56,054 nucleotides of DNA from a virus. Shown here in pieces: positions 42,650-50,096 of this stretch. The notes beneath the pieces were generated by a model that saw nothing but the letters and a program-made list of their open reading frames with translations, made no database searches and was not told the DNA's origin. The stretch is taken from positions 1 through 56,054 of IMG/VR virus record IMGVR_UViG_3300025138_000048; one strand, given 5' to 3'. Position 1 is the first letter of the stretch. The number at the start of each line of letters is the position of its first letter. The translations under genes and the position numbers were made by a program.

Positions 42650-42808
42650 GTGGAGATATATTATGGTTTATTAGGTGTTCCGCTTTTATTCGCTTTTGCC
42701 TTTGCATGGTGTTGGATTGAAGAGCGTTCTAGGGCGAAGGCTAAACGTAAGTATGACAAACAGATGGCTAAGTATGACACGTGGCGAAGAATAAACAATG
42801 GTGTGTAA
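42650..42808 (+). CDS. possible 52-residue membrane protein with GTG start
   Basis: A frame opening with GTG at 42650 encodes a membrane segment (YYGLLGVPLLFAFAFAWCW) followed by a strongly basic tail (RSRAKAKRKYDKQ). No ATG is available. It lies at the edge of the non-coding island and has a GC-richer composition than its neighbours. Support is moderate. Confidence 0.42.
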   Translation: MEIYYGLLGVPLLFAFAFAWCWIEERSRAKAKRKYDKQMAKYDTWRRINNGV

Positions 42809-42923
42809 CAAACATACAATGGGGAATATAAACCGGAACTACACTCCCATTAACCCCTTGCCTGTGCGCATCCAACCCTTACACTAGGTAACGAATATAT
42901 ACTTATGAACCGCAAATCGCGAC

Positions 42924-42975
42924 GCATGTTCACAAATGGTCACAAATAATGCGTGGAAAGCGTTGTGAACAATGC
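42924..42975 (+). repeat. 12-bp inverted repeat with iteron-like TCACAA copies
   Basis: GCATGTTCACAA (42924-42935) pairs with TTGTGAACAATGC (42963-42975) with one bulged base. TCACAAAT recurs directly at 42930 and 42940. The right arm ends on the -33 element of the promoter at 42975. Confidence 0.65.
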
Positions 42976-43006
42976 TTGGATACCGCAAAAATTGTTCGTA
43001 TATTGG
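42975..43006 (+). promoter_or_regulatory. Bacteroides-type promoter inside the non-coding island
   Basis: CTTG at 42975-42978, a 20-base spacer with the ACCGCAAA and TTCG features of the other promoters, and TATATTGG at 42999-43006. No convincing gene follows, so it may make a non-coding RNA. Confidence 0.62.
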
Positions 43007-43591
43007 GGTATAAGCAAAAAAGACGCGCATTATGTGGTGAATGGTGATGGACTATGTGGTAATGAGCGCGACGGTGGAGCAGACTACGACGGTGGACATT
43101 ACTATACCAGCACCTTAGCCGTACCTTATACTTACAATTACATATCCTTATTATACATTAATAGCTACTTACGTAGCACCTAGGTATACCTTGGTGGGTA
43201 CCTTATCGGTAATAATGCTCACCGCGGTATGAACTGGATTATATATCATCACCATAATATCCCCTACACACATATATAGAATAGCAGCCGCCGTACCGCG
43301 TACGTACATAATAATACCCACGGTGCGCGGATATCCATCGACGCGTGTATGTGCGTAAAAAGGTTGTAGCGGGCTTCATAGATCGTACACTAAAATAGAG
43401 CATCGATGGTATATACAAATATATGCTCATGCAAGCCCCGTAGTAAATAAAGGAATCAAAAAATCGTAGTGGCGCATTCGTAGAGTACTAAAAAATTTCA
43501 CTATCGACAATGTATATACTTATATAAAACGGTTAATAGCAGAGTCATATGTAAATTGCTAGTAACAGCAGTTAAACACATATCTATCAAT

Positions 43592-43666
43592 ATGAAACAT
43601 AAAACAGACATCAGCCCTTTAATATATTTAATTATAATGGTTGTCGTATTTGCAACAGCACTTTAA
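43592..43666 (+). CDS. possible 24-residue membrane peptide
   Basis: A short ORF (MKHKTDISPLIYLIIMVVVF...) that is essentially one membrane segment, at the right edge of the non-coding island. Support is the hydrophobic pattern and a return to AT-rich composition. Confidence 0.38.
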   Translation: MKHKTDISPLIYLIIMVVVFATAL

Positions 43667-43693
43667 AAGCTTTTGAAGGCTTCCGGTAAAGTA

Positions 43694-43725
43694 CTTGGTT
43701 CCCCGAAATATCTTTCGTATATTCA
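43694..43725 (+). promoter_or_regulatory. Bacteroides-type promoter
   Basis: CTTG at 43694-43697, a 20-base spacer starting GTTCCCC, and TATATTCA at 43718-43725 preceded by TTCG. It drives the DUF932 gene. Confidence 0.7.
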
Positions 43726-43758
43726 CGGCATATTAATAATTAAAAACAAATAAAAGTT

Positions 43759-44574
43759 ATGATTAATTCAGATGATTTACAAACAGCAAAGTATTTAACT
43801 AAAGAAAATATTGCTTCACTTGCACCAGCAGTGTTTGCAACTAAACCAAGTAGTGATGTTTCGGAGAAATACACACACATTCCAACAGAAAGAGTTATTG
43901 ATGATATGGAATTATTAGGTTGGAAGCCAATTGAAGCAAAAGAGGTAAAAGCAAGAAAGAAATCAACTATGGGATTTCAAAAGCATTTATTAGTATTCAG
44001 AAATGATGATGTAGTAATTAATGGAGAAGATGGTGATACAGTATTTCCACAAATACTAATGACTAACTCTCATGATGGTAAAAATTCATTTACATTTGCC
44101 GCAGGTTTATATAGATTAATATGTTCAAATGGTCTTGTAATTGCAGATACAAAATTTGAAGACATTAAAATGCGTCATATGGGTTATACGTTTGAAGATC
44201 TTCAAGCATTAATTAAAGATATGGTTGAAAAATTACCTCTAACCGTAGAGTCAATGAATAGAATGAAAGCTACAGAAATGGAGGAACTTGCAATTTTAGA
44301 TTTTGCTAAAGAAGCTTTAAATACAAGGTTTACAAAGAAAGAAATGAATAGAATTCAAATCGATCTTAAAGAACTTACAAAGCCAGTTAGAAACGAAGAT
44401 AAAGGATCAGATCTTTGGTCAGTATTTAATGTAGTTCAAGAAAAAATCGTTACAGGTGATTTTGATTACACAATAGGTACTAAACATAGAAAAGCTCGTG
44501 AAATTAAAAACTTCAAGCAAGATATGAAGATTAATAAAGAGTTGTTTAAAGTAGCCTTAGAATATGCAGCATAA
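43759..44574 (+). CDS. DUF932 family phage/plasmid-like protein
   Basis: A 271-residue protein whose centre, QILMTNSHDGKNSFTFAAGLYRLICSNGLVI, is characteristic of DUF932. Such proteins occur widely in phages and plasmids; their activity is not settled. It is the first gene after the promoter at 43694 and is probably abundant and early. It overlaps the nucleotidyltransferase gene by 11 bases. Confidence 0.85.
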   Translation: MINSDDLQTAKYLTKENIASLAPAVFATKPSSDVSEKYTHIPTERVIDDMELLGWKPIEAKEVKARKKSTMGFQKHLLVFRNDDVVINGEDGDTVFPQILMTNSHDGKNSFTFAAGLYRLICSNGLVIADTKFEDIKMRHMGYTFEDLQALIKDMVEKLPLTVESMNRMKATEMEELAILDFAKEALNTRFTKKEMNRIQIDLKELTKPVRNEDKGSDLWSVFNVVQEKIVTGDFDYTIGTKHRKAREIKNFKQDMKINKELFKVALEYAA

Positions 44575-44992
44575 GGATATTATTTGGGTTAATGGAACGT
44601 TTGATGTGCTCCACATGGGGCATGTCAAACTCTTCCAAAAAGCACATGAAATAGCATGTGAAGAATTTAGAAGTTTTAGTTGGAAGATAGTAGTTGGAAT
44701 TGATACGGATGAGAGAATAAGAGAAGCAAAAGGAGTAGGTAGGCCAGTTAATACATTGAAAAATAGAATGGAATTTCTCCACGCGATAAGATATGTGGAT
44801 GAAGTTCATGCATTTTATAGTGATGGAATGTTAGATGAATTAATAAGAATAAATGCCCCTAAATTTATGGTTATAGGAGATGATTATATTGGAAAACCAA
44901 TTATAGGAAGTGAGCATATAGGTGAAATAGTTTACGTACCTCGCTATGAAGGTTTGAGCTCTTCGGCTATTATAAATGGAGCCCACAACTAG
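44564..44992 (+). CDS. cytidylyltransferase-fold nucleotidyltransferase, HldE C-domain-like
   Basis: A 142-residue enzyme with VNGTFDVLHMGHVKL carrying the HxGH motif at 17-20, GIDTDERIREAKG in the middle and SSSAII at about 132-137 as the second nucleotide-binding motif. In HldE/RfaE this domain makes ADP-heptose from heptose 1-phosphate. The matching kinase is encoded 28 kb upstream at 16376. Glycerol-phosphate cytidylyltransferase is an alternative. Confidence 0.82.
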   Translation: MQHKDIIWVNGTFDVLHMGHVKLFQKAHEIACEEFRSFSWKIVVGIDTDERIREAKGVGRPVNTLKNRMEFLHAIRYVDEVHAFYSDGMLDELIRINAPKFMVIGDDYIGKPIIGSEHIGEIVYVPRYEGLSSSAIINGAHN

Positions 44993-44996
44993 CATA

Positions 44997-45006
44997 TATT
45001 TATAAC
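44997..45006 (+). promoter_or_regulatory. candidate late promoter TATTTATAAC
   Basis: An exact copy of the motif, 11 bases before the ATG of the probable virion protein at 45018. Confidence 0.62.
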
Positions 45007-45017
45007 AAAATTTCAGC

Positions 45018-45713
45018 ATGGCAACATATTCATCAGGATCAATGAGCGGAGGAGGAACACCAGGAGAGGTATTAACCGCGGCTACTACTTATACATTCGC
45101 GTTACAAAATAGAGACGGTCAATACTCACAAGTAGGAACGTCATATCTTGCTTTAGATGGCGACGGAATCGCTACTCAACAAGCTGGAGGTACAATTATT
45201 AAATCCGGACCACTTAATTTAGGATCAATTCCACTTTCCAACACTGTTTCTGGAATAACTGGCGGCCCCTACACATTTACTTTTGATGTTGAGGGAGATT
45301 TATTTGGAGGTGGAGCTATTATATCTCTTACATCGGCTGGAGGTGCTATTGTAAGTGCTATGGTTACAAACGGAGGATTAGCTTTTCAAACCGGTGATGG
45401 TATTACAATTAGTCAAAATGATTTGCAAGCTGCTGGCTTTGCTAATGCCAATGCTTCTCAACAAATAGATATTTTTGCCAACTTCATCAATGACAACATT
45501 GGTGATCCCCAATCTATTACTGGCTCATTTGGTGGATTCTTAAACTCCATCAATCAATCATCATTAGTTGAAGAACCTACTAAATTTTCAATTATGATGC
45601 CTAACTCTGGCTCAATTGGTGGTGCATTTGAATTTACCCCTACTACAACCGTACCTGCTAATAGCTACGCTATTCGCGCAACTGGTAATTTTGAATTGAG
45701 TATAACGGCGTAA
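45018..45713 (+). CDS. probable virion structural protein, Gly/Ser/Thr-rich
   Basis: A 231-residue protein rich in Gly, Ser, Thr and Ala and nearly lacking Lys. Long strand-like repeats (GGGTPGEVLTAATTYTFALQN, ISLTSAGGAIVSAMV) suggest a beta-structured virion protein such as a decoration or fibre component. It has its own late-type promoter and a composition richer in G and C than its neighbours, as often seen for highly expressed virion genes. The exact role is unknown. Confidence 0.6.
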   Translation: MATYSSGSMSGGGTPGEVLTAATTYTFALQNRDGQYSQVGTSYLALDGDGIATQQAGGTIIKSGPLNLGSIPLSNTVSGITGGPYTFTFDVEGDLFGGGAIISLTSAGGAIVSAMVTNGGLAFQTGDGITISQNDLQAAGFANANASQQIDIFANFINDNIGDPQSITGSFGGFLNSINQSSLVEEPTKFSIMMPNSGSIGGAFEFTPTTTVPANSYAIRATGNFELSITA

Positions 45714-45750
45714 TTGCGATATATACGTATGTAAGTATTAATATATGTAG

Positions 45751-45765
45751 AAGGGAGACCTTTTT
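45751..45765 (+). terminator. weak intrinsic terminator-like hairpin
   Basis: AAGG-GAGA-CCTT followed by TTT lies 38 bases after the virion gene stop. The stem is only 4 bp, so termination may be inefficient. Confidence 0.4.
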
Positions 45766-45792
45766 AGAAGATTGAAAGCTTATGCAAAAAAA

Positions 45793-45824
45793 TTTGGTTC
45801 CCCGAGATATCTTTCGTATATTTA
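45793..45824 (+). promoter_or_regulatory. Bacteroides-type promoter with start-site repeat and leader hairpin
   Basis: TTTG at 45793-45796, a 20-base spacer beginning GTTCCCC, and TATATTTA at 45817-45824. TTTAC-GGA-GTAAA spans the start, and GTGC-AAAAA-GCAC forms a hairpin at 45838-45850. Confidence 0.82.
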
Positions 45825-45874
45825 CGGAGTAAATAAGGTGCAAAAAGCACAAGTATTAATTAAAAATAAAGGTT

Positions 45875-46207
45875 ATGTTAAATAAACAAAAAGTTAAATC
45901 ATTTAGAGGTGATTTCGAAAAAACAGTAGCACAATTAGAAAAAGAGTATGGTGTTACTATTTCATTAGGTACAATTAGATTTGATTCTCAAGAATTAAGA
46001 GCAAAAATGACAGTTAAAGTGGGTGATGCACCTGTTAAATCATCAAAAGATGATTTTAATGTTGGTGATGTGGTATTTATTATGCATAAAAAAATAGATC
46101 CTATTAAAACTTTTGAAATTATTAAAATTAATAATAAAAACATTAAGGTTAGAGACAGAGATAATAACCAAATGATTAATGTTTCACCTTCACTATTAAA
46201 AAAATAA
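45875..46207 (+). CDS. conserved phage protein (FRGDFEKTVAQLEKEYG type)
   Basis: A 110-residue protein. The N-terminus (SFRGDFEKTVAQLEKEYGVTISLGTIRFD) resembles a small conserved protein found in several phages. The C-terminal half looks like an SH3/KOW-type barrel (FNVGDVVFIMHKK, IKVRDRDNNQMINV). First gene after the promoter at 45793. Function unknown. Confidence 0.65.
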   Translation: MLNKQKVKSFRGDFEKTVAQLEKEYGVTISLGTIRFDSQELRAKMTVKVGDAPVKSSKDDFNVGDVVFIMHKKIDPIKTFEIIKINNKNIKVRDRDNNQMINVSPSLLKK

Positions 46208-46211
46208 ATTT

Positions 46212-46673
46212 ATGAAAAAAGAAGATTATAAAGAAAATTTAGATACCTTAGTTACATTTGGAGAAGAAGGTCTTACTATGCGTAAAGATGATCCTAAAAC
46301 TAAGGAATTTAAAGAAAGTGTTGAAAAGCATAAAGAGAAAAAAAGAAAAGAATTGATTAAAAATAAAAAAGCTTCATTGTGGGAAGATATGAATTTATCT
46401 AATGCTAGAGCAGAAGGTGAAGAATTCCCAGCTTATAAAGAAAGAATGAAGATTAATAAAATCTTTATGAAAATTTATAAACAAATGGGTGATGAAAAGT
46501 GTAGGGAATTATACCCACAGGGGTTTAAATACGCTATAATTCAGGCTATGGAAGCAGAAGCTAAGGAAAAAGGGTATACAACCGTTGATAGTGGGCTTAG
46601 TAAAGAAGAACAAATAGCTCAAGCTAGTGAGAAAAATGGAGGAATAAAATTAGTAGAAGATGGAAATGAATAG
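46212..46673 (+). CDS. hypothetical charged protein
   Basis: A 153-residue, highly charged helical protein (KEFKESVEKHKEKKRKELIKNKK, then MKIYKQMGDEKCRELYPQGF). No domain is recognised. It overlaps the next gene by 14 bases. Confidence 0.6.
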   Translation: MKKEDYKENLDTLVTFGEEGLTMRKDDPKTKEFKESVEKHKEKKRKELIKNKKASLWEDMNLSNARAEGEEFPAYKERMKINKIFMKIYKQMGDEKCRELYPQGFKYAIIQAMEAEAKEKGYTTVDSGLSKEEQIAQASEKNGGIKLVEDGNE

Positions 46674-46863
46674 CCAGCAAAAACGTTTTTTAGAAAAAGT
46701 AACATCTGAAGAGATTTTAGATTTTGCTAGTTGCCTTGATCAAGCTAATAGAGCAGGCAAAACTGTTGAAGTAGTATATTCAGCATTAGAAACAATTAAC
46801 TCAATACCCAGTATATCTCCATTACTAGCTATACAAATAGCATGTGGAGATTGGGATGTCTAA
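46660..46863 (+). CDS. hypothetical 67-residue helical protein
   Basis: A small helical protein (QQKRFLEKVTSEEILDFASC, VVYSALETINSIPSISPLLAI). The ATG at 46660 overlaps the previous gene; 46666 is an alternative. No family is recognised. Confidence 0.58.
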   Translation: MEMNSQQKRFLEKVTSEEILDFASCLDQANRAGKTVEVVYSALETINSIPSISPLLAIQIACGDWDV

Positions 46864-46877
46864 TTAAAAATTAATAT

Positions 46878-47042
46878 ATGTCAGAAAATAAAAATAATGA
46901 ATCTGTTACATTAGAAGAAATGAATGCTAATCATAATGATTGGTGGAATAGTTTATCAAATGCAGATAAAGAAAAATTATATAACGATCAAAAAGAAGCA
47001 GAAGATCATTTCTACAACCAAAAGCAACAATCCGTAGAATAG
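46878..47042 (+). CDS. hypothetical 54-residue acidic protein
   Basis: A small acidic protein rich in Asn and Glu (VTLEEMNANHNDWWNSLS, KLYNDQKEAEDHFYNQK). It is placed between the previous gene and a late-promoter motif. Coding evidence is moderate. Confidence 0.5.
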   Translation: MSENKNNESVTLEEMNANHNDWWNSLSNADKEKLYNDQKEAEDHFYNQKQQSVE

Positions 47043-47060
47043 GATTACTTGGATTGGTAA

Positions 47061-47070
47061 TATTTATAAC
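47061..47070 (+). promoter_or_regulatory. candidate late promoter TATTTATAAC
   Basis: An exact copy of the motif, 14 bases before the ATG at 47085. Confidence 0.6.
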
Positions 47071-47084
47071 ATATATTACTAATC

Positions 47085-47582
47085 ATGGTAAATTTAGACA
47101 ACATATTCGGATTATTTTCACACAATAATGATGACCTATCCCCAAAGGGGACTACTAGTTATGACGATTTAAAGTCATCTCCAGTATACTATGTAGGAAT
47201 GTATAAAAAACTTATCCTTAACCACATAAATTTTAATAAAAAAGTACTTACATTCTTCAAAAAATCAAATAAAGAATTTAATATTGAAGACATTAAGGAA
47301 GCTGGGGAGTTTGTTACATACAGCAGAGCATGGTCATTCATACAGAACATCGACCTCAACGAGGCATCGCATATAGACGCAGTTAAATACTATTCAGACG
47401 AATATTTAGACACATCACTGGAGTTAGGGATCAATTTCTTTACCCAACAAGAAGAATATGAAAGATGTGCGTTCTTGTTAAAAATCCTAAAAAAATCAAG
47501 AAGTTTTGAATCTAAGGTTGGAGGCGAAGATTATATGTCGTATATTGGAGGTACAGGGATTAAGGGAAAGAGAGATAATTAG
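47085..47582 (+). CDS. hypothetical late protein with UVR-like motif
   Basis: A 165-residue, mostly helical protein under a late-type promoter. Near the C-terminus, FFTQQEEYERCAFLLKILKKS resembles the tails of the proteins at 21039, 23034 and 41966. Codons in 47320-47440 are visibly richer in C than elsewhere. Function unknown; a virion or assembly role is suggested by the promoter. Confidence 0.6.
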   Translation: MVNLDNIFGLFSHNNDDLSPKGTTSYDDLKSSPVYYVGMYKKLILNHINFNKKVLTFFKKSNKEFNIEDIKEAGEFVTYSRAWSFIQNIDLNEASHIDAVKYYSDEYLDTSLELGINFFTQQEEYERCAFLLKILKKSRSFESKVGGEDYMSYIGGTGIKGKRDN

Positions 47583-47655
47583 ATAATAGAATAAATGAAA
47601 CAGGGTACCGGGGTATAAGGTACACCAAATTAATAAACACTAAAACAATCAAGTC

Positions 47656-47850
47656 ATGCCATTACGCAACCCAGAAACAATTGTTCGCCTAACAAATAAA
47701 ATACAAGGTAATTTAACAAACTTAAAAATGATGGTTAAATCACAACAACCAGTAGATAGTTTTGTTAAAAAGATCGAAGAAACAGAAAATGTTCTTAGAG
47801 ATTTAGAATCTCAAATAGAAAGAGAACATGCACAATTAAGAAACGGATAA
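47656..47850 (+). CDS. hypothetical 64-residue coiled-coil protein
   Basis: A small helical protein (ETIVRLTNKIQGNLTNLKMMV, KKIEETENVLRDLESQIERE) with heptad-like spacing, probably a coiled coil. A 73-base gap precedes it. No function assigned. Confidence 0.58.
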   Translation: MPLRNPETIVRLTNKIQGNLTNLKMMVKSQQPVDSFVKKIEETENVLRDLESQIEREHAQLRNG

Positions 47851-47867
47851 ATTAAAAAATAAAAGTT

Positions 47868-48638
47868 ATGAAATTATCAGCAGAGGAAATCCAAAACAAT
47901 TGGAATAATTTTCTAAATAATATTAAAATGTATATTACAGGTGATCGTAAAGATCAACTAATAAAGTTTTATAAAAAATACGAAGATCGTCTTATGATGA
48001 TGCCTGCTTCGCATAAAAAAGAATACCATAATGCTTTTCCAGGTGGGTATATTGATCATGTAAATAGAGTAGTTAGATGTGCTCTTAAACAATCTAATCT
48101 TTGGAAAGATGAAGGGTGTGATATGACTACATTTACAGAAGAAGAATTAGTATTTTCAGCAATCAATCATGATTTAGGTAAAATGGGAGATGATACTCAT
48201 GAATCCTATTTACCCCAAACTGATAAATGGAGAAAAGATAAGTTAGGTGAGGATTACATGCATAATAAAGAAATTGCATTTGCTGCAGTCCCAGATAGAG
48301 GTTTATTCTTACTTCAACAACATGACGTTAAATATACATTTAATGAAATGGTAGCTATACAAACTCATGATGGTTTATATGACTCAGCAAATGATAAGTA
48401 TTTAAAGGGTTATATGCCTGAAACAAAACCAAGAACTTCATTACCGTTTATCCTACATCAAGCAGATATGATGGCGGCCAGAATTGAATTTGAAATTGAA
48501 TGGTTACCTAAATTTAAAAATAACTTGGATACCAGCAAAAAGAATTATACATTGGGGGTCAATAACAAGTCGGTAAAAAATAAAGCTTTAGGAACAATAA
48601 AAAGTGAAGGACTTAAAAATATGTTAGATAACCTATGA
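47868..48638 (+). CDS. HD-domain phosphohydrolase
   Basis: A 256-residue enzyme with the HD metal site: His64 (GGYIDHVNR), then INHDLGK with His101-Asp102, and a later Asp in LHQADMMAAR. HD enzymes hydrolyse nucleotides, (p)ppGpp or cyclic dinucleotides. Proteins of this type occur in large T4-like phages. A role against nucleotide-based host defence is possible but not shown. It overlaps the next gene by ATGA. Confidence 0.83.
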   Translation: MKLSAEEIQNNWNNFLNNIKMYITGDRKDQLIKFYKKYEDRLMMMPASHKKEYHNAFPGGYIDHVNRVVRCALKQSNLWKDEGCDMTTFTEEELVFSAINHDLGKMGDDTHESYLPQTDKWRKDKLGEDYMHNKEIAFAAVPDRGLFLLQQHDVKYTFNEMVAIQTHDGLYDSANDKYLKGYMPETKPRTSLPFILHQADMMAARIEFEIEWLPKFKNNLDTSKKNYTLGVNNKSVKNKALGTIKSEGLKNMLDNL

Positions 48639-48910
48639 TAACAACAATAATAATACTTTCAATAATAGTCGTAGCTTTAGGGTTTACGACTATTAATCTA
48701 CTACGTAAGAACGAAAAACAAGAAGATATTCTATTAGGATATTTAAAATATTTAGATAATATATCTAGAGCAATTGAGGTATCCGAAGAAAAAATGAAAA
48801 AAGTAGATATTAAGGGTTCATTTGAGGGTGATGATGAAGTAGGTTTCTTTTTTAAAACTATAAAACAAATTCAAGAAATTCTTAATGATTTTAACATCAA
48901 AAAGATTTAA
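48635..48910 (+). CDS. single-pass membrane protein with coiled tail
   Basis: A 91-residue protein with one membrane segment (residues 2-23) and a charged, helical cytoplasmic tail. It sits between the HD enzyme and the late sigma factor. Function unknown. Confidence 0.62.
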   Translation: MITTIIILSIIVVALGFTTINLLRKNEKQEDILLGYLKYLDNISRAIEVSEEKMKKVDIKGSFEGDDEVGFFFKTIKQIQEILNDFNIKKI

Positions 48911-48915
48911 GAATA

Positions 48916-49725
48916 ATGGATCACATAATAGAGAAGAATAAAAAGATAAGAAAAGGAAGAGTATATTTTACTAAAGATACAGAAGCAGCTATTGTAAAGT
49001 ATAACAATTCTAAAGATAAAGAAGAAAGAAGTAATCTTTATCAAGATCATATTCATTGGCCTTTTTATAAACTTACTCAAAATATAATTCACACATTTAA
49101 ATTTTACTATACTGAAGTTGAAAATTTAGAAGATCTTCAACATGAATTAATGGTTTTTCTTTTATCTAAAATCCATTTATTTAATCCCGAAAATGGAGCT
49201 AAAGCATATTCGTATTTTGGTACTATTGTAAAACGTTGGTTGATTGTATATAATACAAAAAATTATGGAAATAAAATACAAAATATTCCTATTGGAGATT
49301 TAACTAACTATTCTAATTTAGATCAATTAAATCCAGGATTTATTACGTCCCAAAAAATGGAAGATGGAATAAGTAAAGTTACAGAAGAAGAATTTGAAGG
49401 TGATGATTTAGCTTTACAGGGGTATAAACATGAGGACAAGTTATCTTTATTTATAGATAAATTTGTAAATGAATGTACTGAAAGAATATATACTATTTTC
49501 CCTAAAAGTAATGATGCACAAATAGCAGATGCAATTTTAGAATTATTTAGAAAAAGAGATTCTATAGATGTTTTTAATAAAAAAGCACTTTATATTTATA
49601 TTCGTGAGATGGTAGATGTTAAAACACCAAAAATTACCAAAATCGCTAATGTTTTGTATAAAATATTTAAAGAAAAATATTTATTTTATTTAGAACATGG
49701 GTATTATCTTCCCTCAAAAGACTAA
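48916..49725 (+). CDS. late transcription sigma factor (T4 gp55-like)
   Basis: A 269-residue protein. The segment ENLEDLQHELMVFLLSKI and then YSYFGTIVKRWLIVYNTKNYG resembles the sigma region 2 core of gp55-type late factors in T4-like phages, and the start has YFTKDTEAAIVKYNNS as in marine relatives. It would direct RNA polymerase to late promoters, plausibly the TATTTATAAC motif found before structural genes. It is longer than T4 gp55 (185), mostly at the C-terminus. The match is by pattern. Confidence 0.72.
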   Translation: MDHIIEKNKKIRKGRVYFTKDTEAAIVKYNNSKDKEERSNLYQDHIHWPFYKLTQNIIHTFKFYYTEVENLEDLQHELMVFLLSKIHLFNPENGAKAYSYFGTIVKRWLIVYNTKNYGNKIQNIPIGDLTNYSNLDQLNPGFITSQKMEDGISKVTEEEFEGDDLALQGYKHEDKLSLFIDKFVNECTERIYTIFPKSNDAQIADAILELFRKRDSIDVFNKKALYIYIREMVDVKTPKITKIANVLYKIFKEKYLFYLEHGYYLPSKD

Positions 49726-49733
49726 TTTAGTTA

Positions 49734-49743
49734 TATTTATAAC
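49734..49743 (+). promoter_or_regulatory. candidate late promoter TATTTATAAC
   Basis: An exact copy of the motif, eight bases before the ATG at 49752. It would drive the baseplate gene cluster. Confidence 0.62.
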
Positions 49744-49751
49744 CAAAAATT

Positions 49752-50096
49752 ATGAGCCAATTAGATTCAATCATATTTGGGGATAAAAAATTTTCGGATA
49801 TACTAGAAGAAATATATAATAACCAAAAGAAAAAATCAGAACAAGTATCTTCTTTAATTTCAGAACTAAAACCTTTAGTTCAAGAAATTGGAGATGCTAC
49901 ATTAATAGTTCCTTTAATAAAGGAATATATGGAAATCGGAGTAAAGAATGATGATGCTTTAATTAAAATGGCTACTATTATTCAAAGAGCAGTAAATACT
50001 GCTACTGATGATGGTGGGTTTGGAATTACTGATGAAGAAAAAGATGCACTTATGGCCGAGATGGAAAAACTTCAAATAAAAGATAAAGAAAAATAA
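49752..50096 (+). CDS. hypothetical late protein upstream of baseplate genes
   Basis: A 114-residue acidic, helical protein (FSDILEEIYNNQKKKSEQVSSL, IVPLIKEYMEIGVKNDDAL). Similar small proteins precede baseplate genes in marine T4-like phages. It abuts the next gene with no gap. It may be a structural or chaperone component. Confidence 0.62.
   Translation: MSQLDSIIFGDKKFSDILEEIYNNQKKKSEQVSSLISELKPLVQEIGDATLIVPLIKEYMEIGVKNDDALIKMATIIQRAVNTATDDGGFGITDEEKDALMAEMEKLQIKDKEK

Larger units (their letters stand above)
42580..43096 (+). repeat. dispersed direct repeats of CGACGGTGGA
   Basis: Exact copies at 42645-42654, 43069-43078 and 43087-43096, and a nine-base copy at 42580-42588. I saw this ten-mer nowhere else in the window. 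The last two are 18 bases apart and lie in the non-coding island. Confidence 0.7.
42809..43591 (+). other. non-coding, GC-richer island dense in palindromes and repeats
   Basis: About 780 bases with no convincing gene on either strand. Composition changes from the very AT-rich coding background to a visibly balanced one. Many short perfect palindromes are packed in 43164-43440: AGGTATACCT, GGTACC, ACCGCGGT, GTACGTAC, GGATATCC and CATCGATG. A hairpin GCTAC-TTAC-GTAGC is at 43164-43177, and a near-palindrome of 20 bases at 43177-43196. It also contains a promoter (42975), iteron-like repeats (42924-42975) and direct repeats. Possible roles are replication origin, packaging signal or a structured RNA; the sequence alone does not decide. 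Confidence 0.7.

Noticed and set aside
43041-43118. A 25-residue ORF after the island promoter
   Set aside because: It is short, rich in Thr and Val, and overlaps the CGACGGTGGA repeats; other frames are equally open.
42953-43183. A 76-residue open frame with GTG start in the non-coding island
   Set aside because: It runs across the promoter and iteron-like repeats, has no coding-like composition, and its product is low-complexity.
43239-43430. A 63-residue frame on the minus strand
   Set aside because: No other gene uses this strand; the translation is Tyr/Arg-rich without domain pattern, and it lies in the palindrome-rich island.
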